NCBI GenBank assembly: GCA_013398955.1
Contig: VWPU01005243.1
Location: 1 to 64,000, forward strand
Origin: Callaeas wilsoni
Taxonomy: Eukaryota > Chordata > Aves > Passeriformes > Callaeidae
Direction: 5' to 3'
DNA: 64,000 nucleotides
Below, one piece after another: positions 23,951 to 35,830 of the stretch (positions are counted from its first letter, which is position 1; every line of letters starts with the position of its first letter). The position numbers were made by a program, and so were the translations under genes. Below the pieces are notes generated by a model. It did no database searches. It had not been told where the DNA came from and saw nothing but the letters and a program-made list of their open reading frames with translations.

Positions 23951-26730
23951 TTTTACTTGGTGAACTGAAAACCAGAGAGAAAAAAAAGCTGCTCCAAGTC
24001 AAACAAAAGAGCAGAGTTGGGCTGGAGGAAAGAGATAGTGAGTGATAAAGAAAGATAAAGTCAATGAGACAAAAAAAATCCAGAACTACTGCTACAAGGT
24101 GGGAAAGTTGTCAAAAGGAATCTTGCTAGCCACAAAATGTCTCATCAATGGTGCAATTTACAATTTCATACCATGAAGCTGTCTCAAGAAAGTGTACTAA
24201 CTGTTTAATTTCCATCCACTTTCTTTGACTGAAAATTTCTCCAAATAAATGCAAAGTCATAAGTAATTTCTGGGTTTGTTCTGCATTTACTATTTATTTT
24301 TTGCTTAAAATAATAAATGTCACAGATTTAATCTAAAAGCTTCTTACATTGAACTTTAGAAACATTTTTGGCTTAAGCAATATATATAATCACTTTGTAA
24401 TTATATAGCTTGATAGTATTCCTGCTTTTGAAGGCTTGTGTGCAAAAAACATGAATGCAGTAGCCTTCTCCTCCAATGTATTTGGTAAAAAAATAAAATT
24501 ATAAAGCCATTTATAATGTGGTTATAATTGACAGGATCCCTTAGGACAACACAGCTGGCTAGATTCTCTATAAGCACCTTGTATTATGCATGTAGAAAGC
24601 GCTGGCCAAAAGGGGAGGTGTAAAGGGTTTTTACAGCTGGATGCCAGGTTTGTGGCAGCTCTGAGTGTCAGAGCAGGCTCTGATTTAGCCCTGGTATAAG
24701 ATTAAAGCCGTACTTCAAAGGTCTGTAGGTATAACACATTTGTACACATGCACAAAAACACATACTTCAATTCCTGACTTAACTGTCTTTGTTTTCTTGC
24801 TAATCCATATCGATACTTTTTAAGTAGGTCTTTGGATGTGAGGATTGTAAATGCAAAGTGTTCAGGTTGTTATACCAGCCGGCAGTCAGGAAGATCAGAG
24901 GAATAACAAACAGCAAAACCCACATCCATAGAAAAGTTTGGTTCCTTACTAATTAACTACAACTGTGATCGAAATTACTTGTTTTGAACAAATCTATTCA
25001 CATTTATTCTTTCAAATTTCCTAGAAAACTGTTTCATAACAGACTTTGTTAGGTGCAGAAACGTACAACAGAGGCCTAATGAAAGGATTAGTCTCATACG
25101 ACACAGATTGAAGTCACTTAAGCCTTTTACTGTGACAGGATAAACTGAGAATAAAACTTAATGCCTTTCAAGCTGTTAGGCAAGAGCTCGAAAGCACTTT
25201 CTAGCAGTTCCAATCAAAGCCTGAAAAGTTCTGATCCCTTTATTGCAAACAGTAGAAAGTATTTTAAAATATTATTCTGCAATCTAACCCCAAAGCTAAA
25301 GATACCCACATGTATTTTGGCCTTTTTCGGTCAGCATTTCTCTGATTTGACTGTATCTTTGCAGCAACTCCACTTCACTAAAATTGTCCCAGATGTGTGC
25401 ATCAGTTTAACTGAAATTAGATCTGGGGTTAAAAACTGCACGCAAGTACATATTAGACTAACTTGGACTGGTATTTAAAAATCAAAAAGACAGGCCAGGA
25501 GAGAGCTTGTCAGAACTGAGAATGATGCGTTTCTTCCTTGCTTTTAACTTTGGGATTAGAGAAATGAAGGAGAGCTTTGCTTTGGAATTCCCCTATTTGC
25601 TTTTTCTTATTAGTGAGGTGAAGATCAAAATGTACCTGACTCTCTTATAGTGTCTATGCTGCTTTACTTTGCTGATGTTCCCGGACGATCCTGAACTAGA
25701 ACAGTCATTACTTGTATCCTTGTGTAAGTTTCCGGTATAGTGCACTGTTGAAATATTTTCCCCATATTCTGCTTTTTGAAAGAATTCTGCTTTACTTTTC
25801 AGTGAAGGATTTGTGGGGCAATGAAAATAAATTGCTACAGTAATCTTTTAGTCCCTGCAAATATGAAAGAAAAGAAACATGTTGATGGAGGTGCTCAAAT
25901 ATTCAAGACAGCTTCAATTCAACAAAATTGTAGCAAGAAAGCCCTAATGCACCTTCCCTTTTAATGGCATAAGTTCTTACTTGTATCATCTGTAATAATT
26001 TCTTTTGCTGTTGTATAAAGCATAGCTGTATATTTAACTTTATGTTGCTCAGTTACAGAAAATTATTTTTTTAAACTGCAGCATAATTGTGTTGCCTAAT
26101 GAATAAATTATATAACACATTTAATCCTGACTGATATTGCAGTAAAGCTCAAATTATTCCTGCTACTAATTAATGAGCACTTCTGTATCTGCAAAAGATG
26201 ATTTAACTAATCCAATGTATAGATTTTCTTGAGGCTAATTGTTAAGTTTAATGAACCAGATCTCTCCCACTGAAGCAAGTGTCATATGTCCTCACACCAA
26301 GCAGCTAAAAGAGTTGTAAATCCCCTTTCACAATAGCAGTAGTTATGGATCAAAGCCTGTTCTGAACTGTCTTCTGCTTGTGTGGTGTCCTTGACTTTAA
26401 TGGGAATGTGCAAGCAGAATACAGTTGTTTTGACTTCAAATGTAATTCTGCTTTCCTAATTTGTGTTCCGTTTAACTTTAGATCATTTTAAGTACGAAAA
26501 CTAAAATAAATACAATGAGGAGACTCAGATATGAAATTGAGTCTATCTGGAAAAATACCCAGAGAGGAAGGCACTGGTGAGGATCAGTTACAGGGAATGC
26601 ATGGATTACTGACTAGCAAGCACAAACCACAATAAAAGCCCTTTCAATACACAGTTTCTCTGGAACTTTCAGATTTAAAGCCACAGACGAATTTAGCAGG
26701 AAAGAAATCCATTAGTAAAACAAAACGCAG

Positions 26731-26895
26731 TAAAGCAATTGAACACACCTGGAGCTGCAGACAGACCTGCTATCAGCTGCCATTACTGGCGTGCAGCGTA
26801 GGATAAGTTAAAGACGGCTGATAGTGAATTATGATGACGTGGGGAAATGGGGTAGAGCCACGCAGCCGTGAACAGCGGGGCGCACACAAGATTAA
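26731..26895. promoter_or_regulatory. Candidate enhancer with E-box and CRE-like site
   Basis: A GC-richer 165-bp stretch in AT-rich intron. It contains an E-box CAGCTG (26774-26779), a CRE-like TGACGTGG (26835-26842), repeated GCAGCGTAGG/GCAGCCGTG words and several CpGs. These are motifs used by bHLH and CREB-type factors in neurons. Function is inferred from composition and motifs only. Confidence 0.35.
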
Positions 26896-27029
26896 AAGAG
26901 CAGTTATTTGCTTAGTCACTTTTTTGCTTCTCCTTGCTGACTGGAGTGCCAGATAAGCCCCATGCCGATGTTACTTATGACATTGACTTTTTTTTTAGAA
27001 CTTAGTCAAAGTATCAGATATCTGGAAAG

Positions 27030-27101
27030 GAAAAAACCCCAACCAATCAAAAAACAACAAACCAACAAAACCCAACATCTAAACCAAAAATCAAAACAAA
27101 T
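27030..27101 (+). repeat. A/C-rich low-complexity tract
   Basis: Almost only A and C on the + strand for about 70 bases, with units such as AACAACAAACC. Confidence 0.85.
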
Positions 27102-27541
27102 AAGCAGACTGATTTGAAATAAAACATCATGTCTGGAAAAGTGGCAAGTTAGAAATTTTATATTACTGAATTAGTGATTTATCACGACAGGCATGTTTGG
27201 AGGGTTCTCTGTCATCTCGTAAGGATATTGCCACATAACTTCGCATCTGTGCCACCATCAGCAGCAGCAGCACTAACAGAAAGGGAAAAAAATGAATTTT
27301 TTTTTAAGTCTTTGACTAAAAACCATGTTGATATATGTGGATTCTATTTATATTTTTTAGACTATAACTTGCTGTTGGATAATGGTTTTTGTTTTTTAGT
27401 TTCAGTGCTCCTATTTTTTTTTTAGAAATCCCAAGGTACATTTGAAAGACATTTCCATAACTATGAAATTTACCTTTGGCTAAAATCTTGCCATGCACTG
27501 CAGTATCAAACTTTCTATGAAAACCTGTCCCTCTAGAATTA

Positions 27542-27554
27542 TTTTTTTTTTTTT
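27542..27554. repeat. Poly-T run
   Basis: Thirteen consecutive T, with no associated retrocopy seen. Confidence 0.9.
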
Positions 27555-30500
27555 ATTGTTTACCATGAACCCACTTGAAGTGGATTGAATAAAGGGGGTG
27601 AACCTTCCCTGTTAGACTTTAATGGCAATTTCTATTTCTCCCTGACAGTCTTCATTAATTCATTTGGAAACAACTGAAAACACTTGAGTCAGGGAATAAG
27701 GAGAATATTCTTTAAATAATTTTTTTTAAACAATTATTCCTCTAACTCTTAAGCGGTATTTAATTCAGTCCACTTATACCTAAGACTTACTTTTAACCAT
27801 GTTTTCCTCATTTGCCAGCTTAGATAGACCAGCTCATTTTCTTTTTTTTTGAGGTCTAGACTCTGAAACATTATTCTCACACACATTATTCTTGGCCATA
27901 TTCTGATCTTTTATATTTTCCCTTTCACATTATGCAACATCAAGCACAAAAGACATCAAATACTCTATTACAGCTAGAGGATTACTGTTTCTGTGCCACA
28001 TAAAAAATTATATAAAAAGCAGATTACTACCTAACTCTATGTTTCATAATATGGCAATGTTGCCAGTATTTCTGGGCCTGGGTATTTAAGAGGTATCTAA
28101 ATGATTCTTACAAGCCATTTCTGTCTGTGCCAAGGAACATGGTTTCTGTAGTACAGGAATGCTTTTCTCAGCTGTTGCTTCAGGGTATGGTTGGGCATAG
28201 CCAAGCACAAGGATTAGCTGAGAAGAAATTAGAAATAAAGCATGTTTCTATTTTCCTGATGTTTTGGGAGTTTGGCTCTTAAAATCAAAGAACAATGCAA
28301 AAATTATAGGACGGTATCACAGTAGTGCGTTGTTCAGCTCATCAGCCGTCTGTGTGATGGTGACATTGCATACACAGAATTGGAAGGAAAAGTCTGACAC
28401 CTTTTAGCACATTTGAACTCATGTGGAAAGGGCTTCAGGACAAACTTTGTAAAAGCATCCAGAAGCATAAAGTATAGAAAGTGTAGCACATATCTTAAAC
28501 TTTGCTTGATACCTGTCATCCAAGAATCTCGGGTAACTTTTTTATATTACCCTGACTTTTTTATATTGTCTGACTCCTCTTAACCAGATGGAAAAATAAA
28601 GTCAAAGTATTCTTACTCTCAAGAAGTGTCCTCCCTTAACCAAGTATTAATGATATTCCCTGATTATCCAGCAGTAGCTTTGCACACATAAAACTTCTCT
28701 TTCTAGCAATGTGAAGTCAAGATCTTTCCTTAAATCTATGTGCTTTCAAAAATTTACTCTGTTTTTTCCTCTCTTCTCTTGATTATAGAGCTTTAGTAAA
28801 TGGTTGAAAAATGGGTGAATAATTCTACATTTAACAACTGGTATAACAGCCTGTGGTCTTTGCTAGAGTCATTGAGAATATTTTCATGAACAGGCATGAC
28901 AATTTTCTTTCTCAACACCAGCATCAATAATAATTAGGTCAAGACAGAGACCCTGGGAGGTAAAACCATGATTTGTGGCTGATATAAACACAATGACACT
29001 CAGGAATGCAAAATCTAACTTTATTTCCAAAAGTTAATGGACAGTAAGTTAACCAAATACGTTTTCTCAGTAACAGCTGATGAATTTTGGTAATCATAGA
29101 CTGTGTCTGCAGTGTTTCCCCCTCTCATCTGTGTATTGTTCCGTGAGACAGTTTGCCTTTTCCCCTACTGTATAGTTTAACACTGATGAATTCAGGCCAT
29201 GTACCACCTTTATCCTGAGTAACAGCTGTCTTGTGTCACATTCCAGCTTCCCAAGAACTTGGTCTATGATAAAGTCAACTGAGATACCACAAGTGTTAAT
29301 GAATGATTTGAGCTGTGCCAGTACCAATGGTTACTACAGCTTCTTGGAACAATGTTGGGCCAGCCAGCTGGATTGTTCTCAGAGTTTAGACTATTTTCAC
29401 TCAGTTCAGAGGGCTGCTCTGACCTGCCTTCTGTACTATTAAGAGATTTTTAATGGGACCTGGCAATGTCACTTTTCTCTAGCAAAATACACATTTCCCA
29501 TGTCCTCTGTTGCATTCAAATAACCATATTGCAGTGGGTGAATTGCTTGTAAATAGCACTTTAGGGTGGGCGTGAGAAGATTGGTTCCAGGCTGTTGTGC
29601 CATACTGCTTCCTTGCAAACAGCTTTTCGGTATCTACGTGCAGCAAACTTCACCTTTCAGATCCCAACTACTTCACAGCAAGTGGCTTTCCATAAATGAA
29701 GTGGCAGAAGAGCTATTCCTCTGCTTGTCATTGCTTTCCTGTCAAAGGTGCATACATTGCACTTTGAAATTGTGTTGCTCATCCTAAAATTTCTTCTATA
29801 TGTTTCTTGCTCCAACATTATTGTTCCTTTTTCCCTACCACCCATTTTTCCCTAGCAGGATTATAGGTACTCCTCCCATGGTCTCAATATTATCTTGCCT
29901 TAATTGCAAAACTTAAATTCTTGACTGATCATATTAATGGCTAAACTACCTAGCAACGGTCACTTGCATGGCATTTAGAAAAGTTTTGAATACCACCACA
30001 CTTACTTATCCTCAACTTCAGCATCAGTGGATGTTATTTTTGGTCACAGAGGTTATTTTCTCTTTCCATCACCCGTCTATTCTTCCCTGAACCTGCAGTA
30101 ACACTGTCAGCCATTTCCCTGTTTTAGCTCAATTTTCAGTACATTTGTTTTGAGCCAAGTGGAAAATAGCTGAGTAGGAGGAGTAGTGTTTAAAATATGT
30201 AGGATATGATCTTTTCAATGGGCCACTAGTTTATTTTACAAATACTGCAGTGAAATGTATTTCCTTGCATGAAAATAAATTTAATTCAGACAATTGCTGC
30301 GGCACTTATAAATGTTTAATGAAACACTTGAAAGATCTTTCTTATGTGTTTGAGATTATGCTTGATAAATTACGAAAAAAGAGAGTTCCTTCAGTGATCT
30401 TGTCACACTCCACAACTAGGATCGGGTAAAAACACCCACCAAATTGTCAAATAAAAAAACCTCAAACACAGTCTATGTCTGTTATACGTCAAGGGGAGAA

Positions 30501-32121
30501 AAACGATGTTACAACTTGGTTTCAAGTGTTTTCTTTTCTACAACTTCAGTGCCTTAAAACATAGTGACACAAAAGATAAGATCAGACTTGGTAACTCCCC
30601 CAGATTTTTTTCATGCATTTCCTTATTTACTCTGGGAACAGCTTTTCAGACAGAGGTTGCTCTGCAGGCAGAATCAGGAAAAAAAAAAAATTGATAAATG
30701 ATAGAAGGATGATATATTTGGCACCTTTATCTGAAGTCTTCACTTTGAGGAAAGGCAATGTGAGCAGGTGGTTTCCCCACATTACTTCAAACACAGGTGA
30801 AACAAATTAAACTAGATCAAAACACTTATACTATTCACGTCTACCTATACTAGAAGCTTATTTTTTTCCAAGCAAACAACTAGCCTCCATCCCCTACTGT
30901 CCTTTTACAAGGATTGCAAGAACCACAGCCTAGTTACAGCCGGCTGTGTAAAACAAGCACTTCTGCCCATGTTAAGTGTTATTTAAGATATTGTCCATTG
31001 TGGGTGGAGATAACAGCTGTATCTTCTGGGAACTGTACAGCAAACGGTGTACATCTGAAATTGCTTGGGTCCCCAGCTCACTGTAACAAGTCACAAATCA
31101 ATTGGTGATTGTGGCATCCACATACTTAAAGTCAAAATTGGGCAGAAAATTGAGAAATTACTAATGGAAGTTTTCTTTTCTCTGTGGAGATACACTATCT
31201 GATTTTTCCATCCAGGCATTAATTAGCATTACCTTTGCACATAAAGTAAGGAGATAAAGGCAAGAGAAATAACAAAGTCCTGATGTTCCTCCAGGATAAG
31301 AAATTCAACCTTTTAACCAATGAAATATGTATAAAACAGTCTTTGAACATTGTAACCTTTCCCTTTCGACATGATCACAATGGCATCTGATCAGCTGCTA
31401 CTTTTTCCAGTCATCAAACCATTCAGAAAATTAGTCAGAGCTAACCTTGCTTAGAAGTGGGGATGCCAAGTGGATTTCTAGAAAGTCACAGCAGCGAGCA
31501 CTGCCCTCTCCTTATTCTAAACTAGAATTACAAAGCTCAAAACCTCTTTACAACAGAGGCATTATCAACACTATTTCAAGCATGTGCGCATGGGCTGCAG
31601 CACGCCAGGGAAATTGTGTGCTTTGTATGTCTTCGTTATCTATTTTTGGATATTTGTATGATTACTGCAAAGACCTCACTGTTTTTCCTTGTTAAATATT
31701 TGTTTATGCAACCTTCCCCCTGCAGGCAACTGTGTTCATGGGATCCTTACTTTATAAGGAATTTCAGTCCCATATGTTGCTCCTGGCGCTTTTTGCTGCT
31801 CTACTGGCACCTCTGCTGCTTGCCCTTTAACTGAAGTGACAATTAAATCATAGAAAAACAAATCTTAAGCTGTAACAGAAATCTCTCCGAGCCTGAGGCT
31901 AAAGCAACCGAGACCCCTTTTAGATTGTATTTAAAAGTTATGGAGTGCATCTGGCCACATGACAGGAATGACATAAATCGATACATTCCATGAGAATTGC
32001 AAGACTGACTTTCTTCAGCTCAAGGAAAGCAAGTTTTGCCTGATGTACAGAACTGCTTTGATGTTAGTAGGAGTACAAAGCATTCAAGATTAATTAGAGC
32101 TCAAAGCATAAATGCAACAAA

Positions 32122-32215
32122 GGGAATTCCCTTCCCTTCTGTTCTTTCCCAATGGAGAGAGGGAATTCCCTTCCCCTTCTGTCTCCTCTCTGAGCAGGGA
32201 GGGAATCCCTTTGCT
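32122..32215. repeat. 39-40 bp minisatellite, about 2.4 copies
   Basis: Units begin at 32122, 32161 and 32201 with GGGAATTCCCTTCCC, GGGAATTCCCTTCCC and GGGAATCCCTTTG, each followed by a C/T-rich half. The 39-base period keeps an open frame through all copies (recurring G-I-P-F-P, then G-N-P-F), but this is a by-product of the period. Confidence 0.85.
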
Positions 32216-34580
32216 ATTCTTACTCATGATGACGATTCTTTTCTCTTCCTAAGAGCAATGGGTAGTTTGGGGTTTTATCCTTGTTTCCCCTTTCCCCATT
32301 AGAGGACTGAGAACTCCCTGATCCCCATCATTTCTCTCTCGGAGGTGAAGAGGCATTCGGACACTAACTGTACCTGTTTTCTGCTTTAATATTTTAGTAT
32401 GGGAATTACTTTTATGTGGGGTGGGTTTTTTTTCTCTTTTTTACCCCTCTGAGTGCAGCATTTTTTCTTACAAAAATATGAAACCAGAAAACCACTTGAA
32501 ATTTGGTTACTGGCAGCTGTGATCTAAATATAACTGCATCCACTTCAGTATGGCTAATTAATAATTAATACAGGGAATGGGGTTTAAAAACAAGGCTGAA
32601 CACTGAAATCCATATTTCATTAAAGGGGCTTCTCCTCCACTCTAAAGCACACACCAGCTACAGCTTCTAATGCAAGAATTCTCACTAGAACTGGCTAAAA
32701 TAACCTGTCCCGCCAGCCCCCTAGGAATTACAGAATACCATGAAGTTACAAATTATTTCAAGTTCACTTTGATGTAGGTTGATGGCCCAAAGAAACCAGC
32801 ACTAATGTACAGATTAAGTTCCATTTCAGTTGTACACCACTGAAGCTAGCTTTGTGTTTCACTTCACAGGGTAATGAGTTTCACCTGTGTGATTAAAACC
32901 AAAGAATAATGGATGATGATGTGAACTTAGTTAATTTACAATAGTACTTGTTGTTGGGTTTTAATAATTTAGAATATTGCAGATCATAGATGGAGGTGTT
33001 CTATGATACCTTTGCTAAAAAATAATGAGGTAATATTAATCTGAAACCTCATTGTAATTTATGTCCTGGGCTAATCTCTCTTTGTTAGGTTGGGGCCAGT
33101 AGATTTGCCTTGAGAATTCTCTGCTGTCCTTGCCAAAAAAATGAAGTGAGCTGGTAAAGGGTGAACTTCTAATGAAGAATGCATTTTCTCCGGTTTTAAT
33201 GAAATGCTTTTTTAAATGAAATGCTACCTAACTGGTTTTCAACATCAAGGGCACAGTCAACAAATTTGAAATGTAAATTTCTAAAAGATGAAGCCAAGTA
33301 TAGTAATAATTAAAATAAAAAGAAGTAATACAGGAAAATAATTTAAACCTCATAGAATATCTGCAGAAAAAGATAGCTTTTACTCCTCAAAGCTATCTTC
33401 TCCCAACTGACTGTTCACTATTTCTTTCTTTAGCCATGGCCGTGATATTATTAAAGACATCATTAACATTTCACTGTAAATGTTTATGGGAAAAGATTGT
33501 CTCTTAGGAGGAAATTCTTGTACAAGTAGAATTACAAACCTGTTGATTCTGTCCACTTTCTGCCCAGATTAGTTGACGAGGGTTTCCATTCTCATAGACA
33601 AAGCACCACTATTGACACAAAACTCCTGCTGTATAGTCCTTGTACTTTAAGGACTGTTAACAGAAACAAATAGTAATTTGGGACAGTGTTACCTTTAGAT
33701 ATGTTGTCATCAGCTATTCACTCATATCTTTAAAAAATCACTGTAAGAAGTATATCACAAATACGGTAAGAGCAGGTTGATAAAACAAGCGAAGTGAGTA
33801 TAATCAGACCATTTTCAACACTTTTATTTTAAAAATATTTAATATTTTACTTGCCTCTTGTGGGGGTAAATAGATAAAAATCTTGCAGTATTGAAGTCCG
33901 GCATCCTCTATGCAAAAAAAACCATTGGTCAGTCAGGTTCAGGGAAACCAGTAATCTCAAAGGGACAGCAAGCATCATCAAAGAACTGAGAGCAAGACAC
34001 ATCTGCATAGTATCTTACTGGTTTTGACTTTCACCGTCTCAATTCCCCCTCTTCGAACAGAGTTTGCTATGAGATCCTCAATACATTTTAAGCATCTTTC
34101 TCAGCCAGTCTCAGCTGGCTAGAATTTAAGGCTCAAATGATCTCATTTGTGAGCAGACTAGGTATCTGAGTCAATGTGTTACTCATAAAAGTTGGGATTT
34201 TCAAGTGAAACCTCAGCTAAATTATCATCTTTCACTGTGCTGTTACCTTCACATTTGTGAGATCTCAAGCATTTTTATAGCTGGAACAATATCACTTCAG
34301 CAGAGGGGTACACTATCCTCCTCTCCTTACATGAGTGTAATGAAATCATAGTCAGGAACATTCAATGTAGTTTTAACTCAGTTTAGTTTTGGTTTTGAAA
34401 ATTGTAAGAATCCCAAAAGTGATCAGTTAGGCTTTTCATTTGCTGCTAAATTACCATGGCTTCGAAAGCCCTTTATTTTAAGAAACATTCATAATCTGTA
34501 TTTCTTTTGGTGTCAGGTCCTCAGAATTTCCCATTGCTGTCTCCAGCTCTTAAAACTGAAAAAAAAATCAACAAACTTTC
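32216..34580. other. Intronic AT-rich sequence, nothing recognised
   Basis: No gene or repeat family is seen. An 11-bp perfect inverted repeat with an 8-base loop lies at 33370-33399. Confidence 0.6.
33370..33399. repeat. Inverted repeat, 11-bp arms
   Basis: AAGATAGCTTT (33370-33380) pairs with AAAGCTATCTT (33389-33399) around an 8-base loop. It could fold as a hairpin in RNA, but chance is not excluded. Confidence 0.7.
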
Positions 34581-34582
34581 TC

Positions 34583-34606
34583 TTTTTTTTTTTTTTTTTT
34601 TTTTTT
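34583..34606. repeat. 24-base poly-T run
   Basis: The longest homopolymer in the window. On the - strand it would read as a poly-A tail, with any retrocopy body lying to its right, but the sequence to the right is not a recognised gene. Confidence 0.9.
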
Positions 34607-34690
34607 GGTGCTTCGTACAGTGAAGAAAAGGTAAAAATATGTGAAGGTCACATGGAGGTTATGTCTCTAGGGAAACTCTTGTGAAAGTTG

Positions 34691-34735
34691 TGCAAATACT
34701 GTACATGCAAATGTTGTGCATGCAAATAGTCAACA
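34691..34735 (+). repeat. 15-bp tandem repeat, three units, each with a POU octamer core
   Basis: Units are TGCAAATACTGTACA, TGCAAATGTTGTGCA and TGCAAATAGTCAACA. All begin with TGCAAAT at exact 15-base spacing. Copies two and three are full ATGCAAAT octamers (34705-34712 and 34720-34727), the consensus for Oct/POU proteins. It lies about 0.7 kb before the intragenic CpG island. Confidence 0.85.
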
Positions 34736-35536
34736 AATTTTCAGTCTGGTTATTCAATTATTGTCAGCTCTCTGAGGGCTGCTGAACTAACCCTACTGGC
34801 TTTGATATACTGACAACAATTGTTACATGAAAAAGACAGTGTTGTCTGAGAACTAATTTGCTATGAGTTTCTTTGCTCCTTCTAATCTATGTTTATCTAG
34901 TCACATTTTCTGAGAAGAATGTTCTGGCCACAGATAGAGGTTTGCATGCTATGAAAGGGCACTCAACTTTGTTATGACCATCTTCAAATCTGCTTTGAAG
35001 AACAGCTCTCCAAGGCCTACACTAATATAAATGTGATGAATATTCATCTTTCATGAACAAATATTAGTGGTTTTTGCTTCCTATTTATCTGTTCTTAAAT
35101 TACGTGAATGGTAGGGTAAAAAGGACTGAATTAAAGACACTATCTTCAAAGATGTTTGCAGAATGAGGAAAGTTCCTATTCTATTCTGCTGTTAACCTGT
35201 AATACTGCTGGTCCTCAAGCATAAGTTCTAGCTACATTCTTCTGCCTTGAAATCAGAGGGCCACTAACCTAAACCTTCTGGTACACAAAGACCCATTAAA
35301 AATACAAAAGACAAATACGCAGATAGCACAATACCAGAGCGAGTGCTACTGTTTCAGATGGCAGCCTTTTTCTTTCAGTAGGACTCGGTCTCTCCAAGCA
35401 CCAGACGTATCCCCGCGCTCTAATGTCCCGTGCCGGAGCACGCCCGGCGCGAAGGCGGTGCGGCGGCCGCAGCAGCCGCGCAGCCCCGGGCGGAGGGAGC
35501 GGCCGGCCCGGCCCTGCCGCAGCCGGGCGGGCGAGA

Positions 35537-35555
35537 GGGAGGGAGGGAGGGAGGG
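35537..35555 (+). other. Potential G-quadruplex, (GGGA)n
   Basis: Five GGG runs separated by single A residues (35537-35555). Four or more such runs with one-base loops is the most stable class of predicted G-quadruplex. It sits in the CpG island, 36 bp before the X-box-like palindrome. Confidence 0.7.
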
Positions 35556-35590
35556 AGGCAGCTGCTGCCGCTATGTACAAACAAAGCCCC

Positions 35591-35604
35591 GTTGCTGTAG
35601 CAAC
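35591..35604. promoter_or_regulatory. RFX X-box-like palindrome
   Basis: GTTGCTGTAGCAAC is a perfect 6+6 palindrome with a two-base centre. The right half fits the RGYAAC half-site of RFX factors exactly and the left half differs at one base (GTTGCT for GTNRCC). RFX proteins act at ciliary and neuronal promoters, usually near the transcription start, which fits the CpG island context. Confidence 0.55.
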
Positions 35605-35830
35605 CCGGCAGCCCTGAGCGAGCTCCCCGGCACGGCACGGCCCAGCATCCTCCCCCGCGCCGCCCGCGGGGCTCCTCGCACGCTTCATCCCCTTTTGGAC
35701 AACACGCCTCGGGATCTGCGCTGATACAGCCCGCTGAGGTGGACGGCGCCGGAGCGCTTCAGCTCCGGCAGATGATAAATGGTACGGCTCTGCGGGCTTG
35801 TCACCGGCCCAGCTCCCCAAGAGCCGTCAT

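Larger units (their letters stand above)
16766..26730. other. Intronic AT-rich sequence with simple repeats
   Basis: Holds an A-rich/A-C-rich tract (18793-18870), AT-rich stretches near 19700-19752, a 20-bp near-palindrome (23931-23950) and no recognised gene or LINE. A somewhat GC-richer, T-box-like stretch lies at about 24600-24690. The 105-107-codon open frames at 22351-22674 and 25161-25478 have no recognisable domain. Confidence 0.6.
26896..32120. other. Intronic AT-rich sequence with simple repeats
   Basis: Includes an A/C-rich tract (27030-27101) and T runs (27413-27423, 27542-27554). No gene or interspersed repeat family is recognised. Confidence 0.6.
35400..35830. promoter_or_regulatory. 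Intragenic CpG island, possible alternative promoter or lncRNA start
   Basis: An abrupt block of GC- and CpG-dense DNA inside AT-rich intron, 32 kb downstream of exon 2. It carries many GC boxes, a five-run GGGA tract (35537-35555) and an X-box-like palindrome (35591-35604). No TATA box is seen. Open frames cross it on both strands, the longest 174 codons on - (35296-35820), but all are Arg/Ala/Pro/Gly-rich as expected from composition, so no protein is called. Related channels such as KCNH2 use internal promoters for short isoforms, so an internal start is plausible. An orphan CpG island or enhancer is equally possible. Confidence 0.6.

Noticed and set aside
34583..34620. Poly-T run as the tail of a minus-strand processed pseudogene
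   Set aside because: No gene-like sequence follows to the right and no target-site duplication was seen.
35296..35820. 174-codon minus-strand frame across the intragenic CpG island
   Set aside because: It is the longest open frame in the window, but it is Arg/Ala/Pro-rich, matches no family, and overlaps frames on the other strand. GC-rich DNA lacks stop codons by composition.
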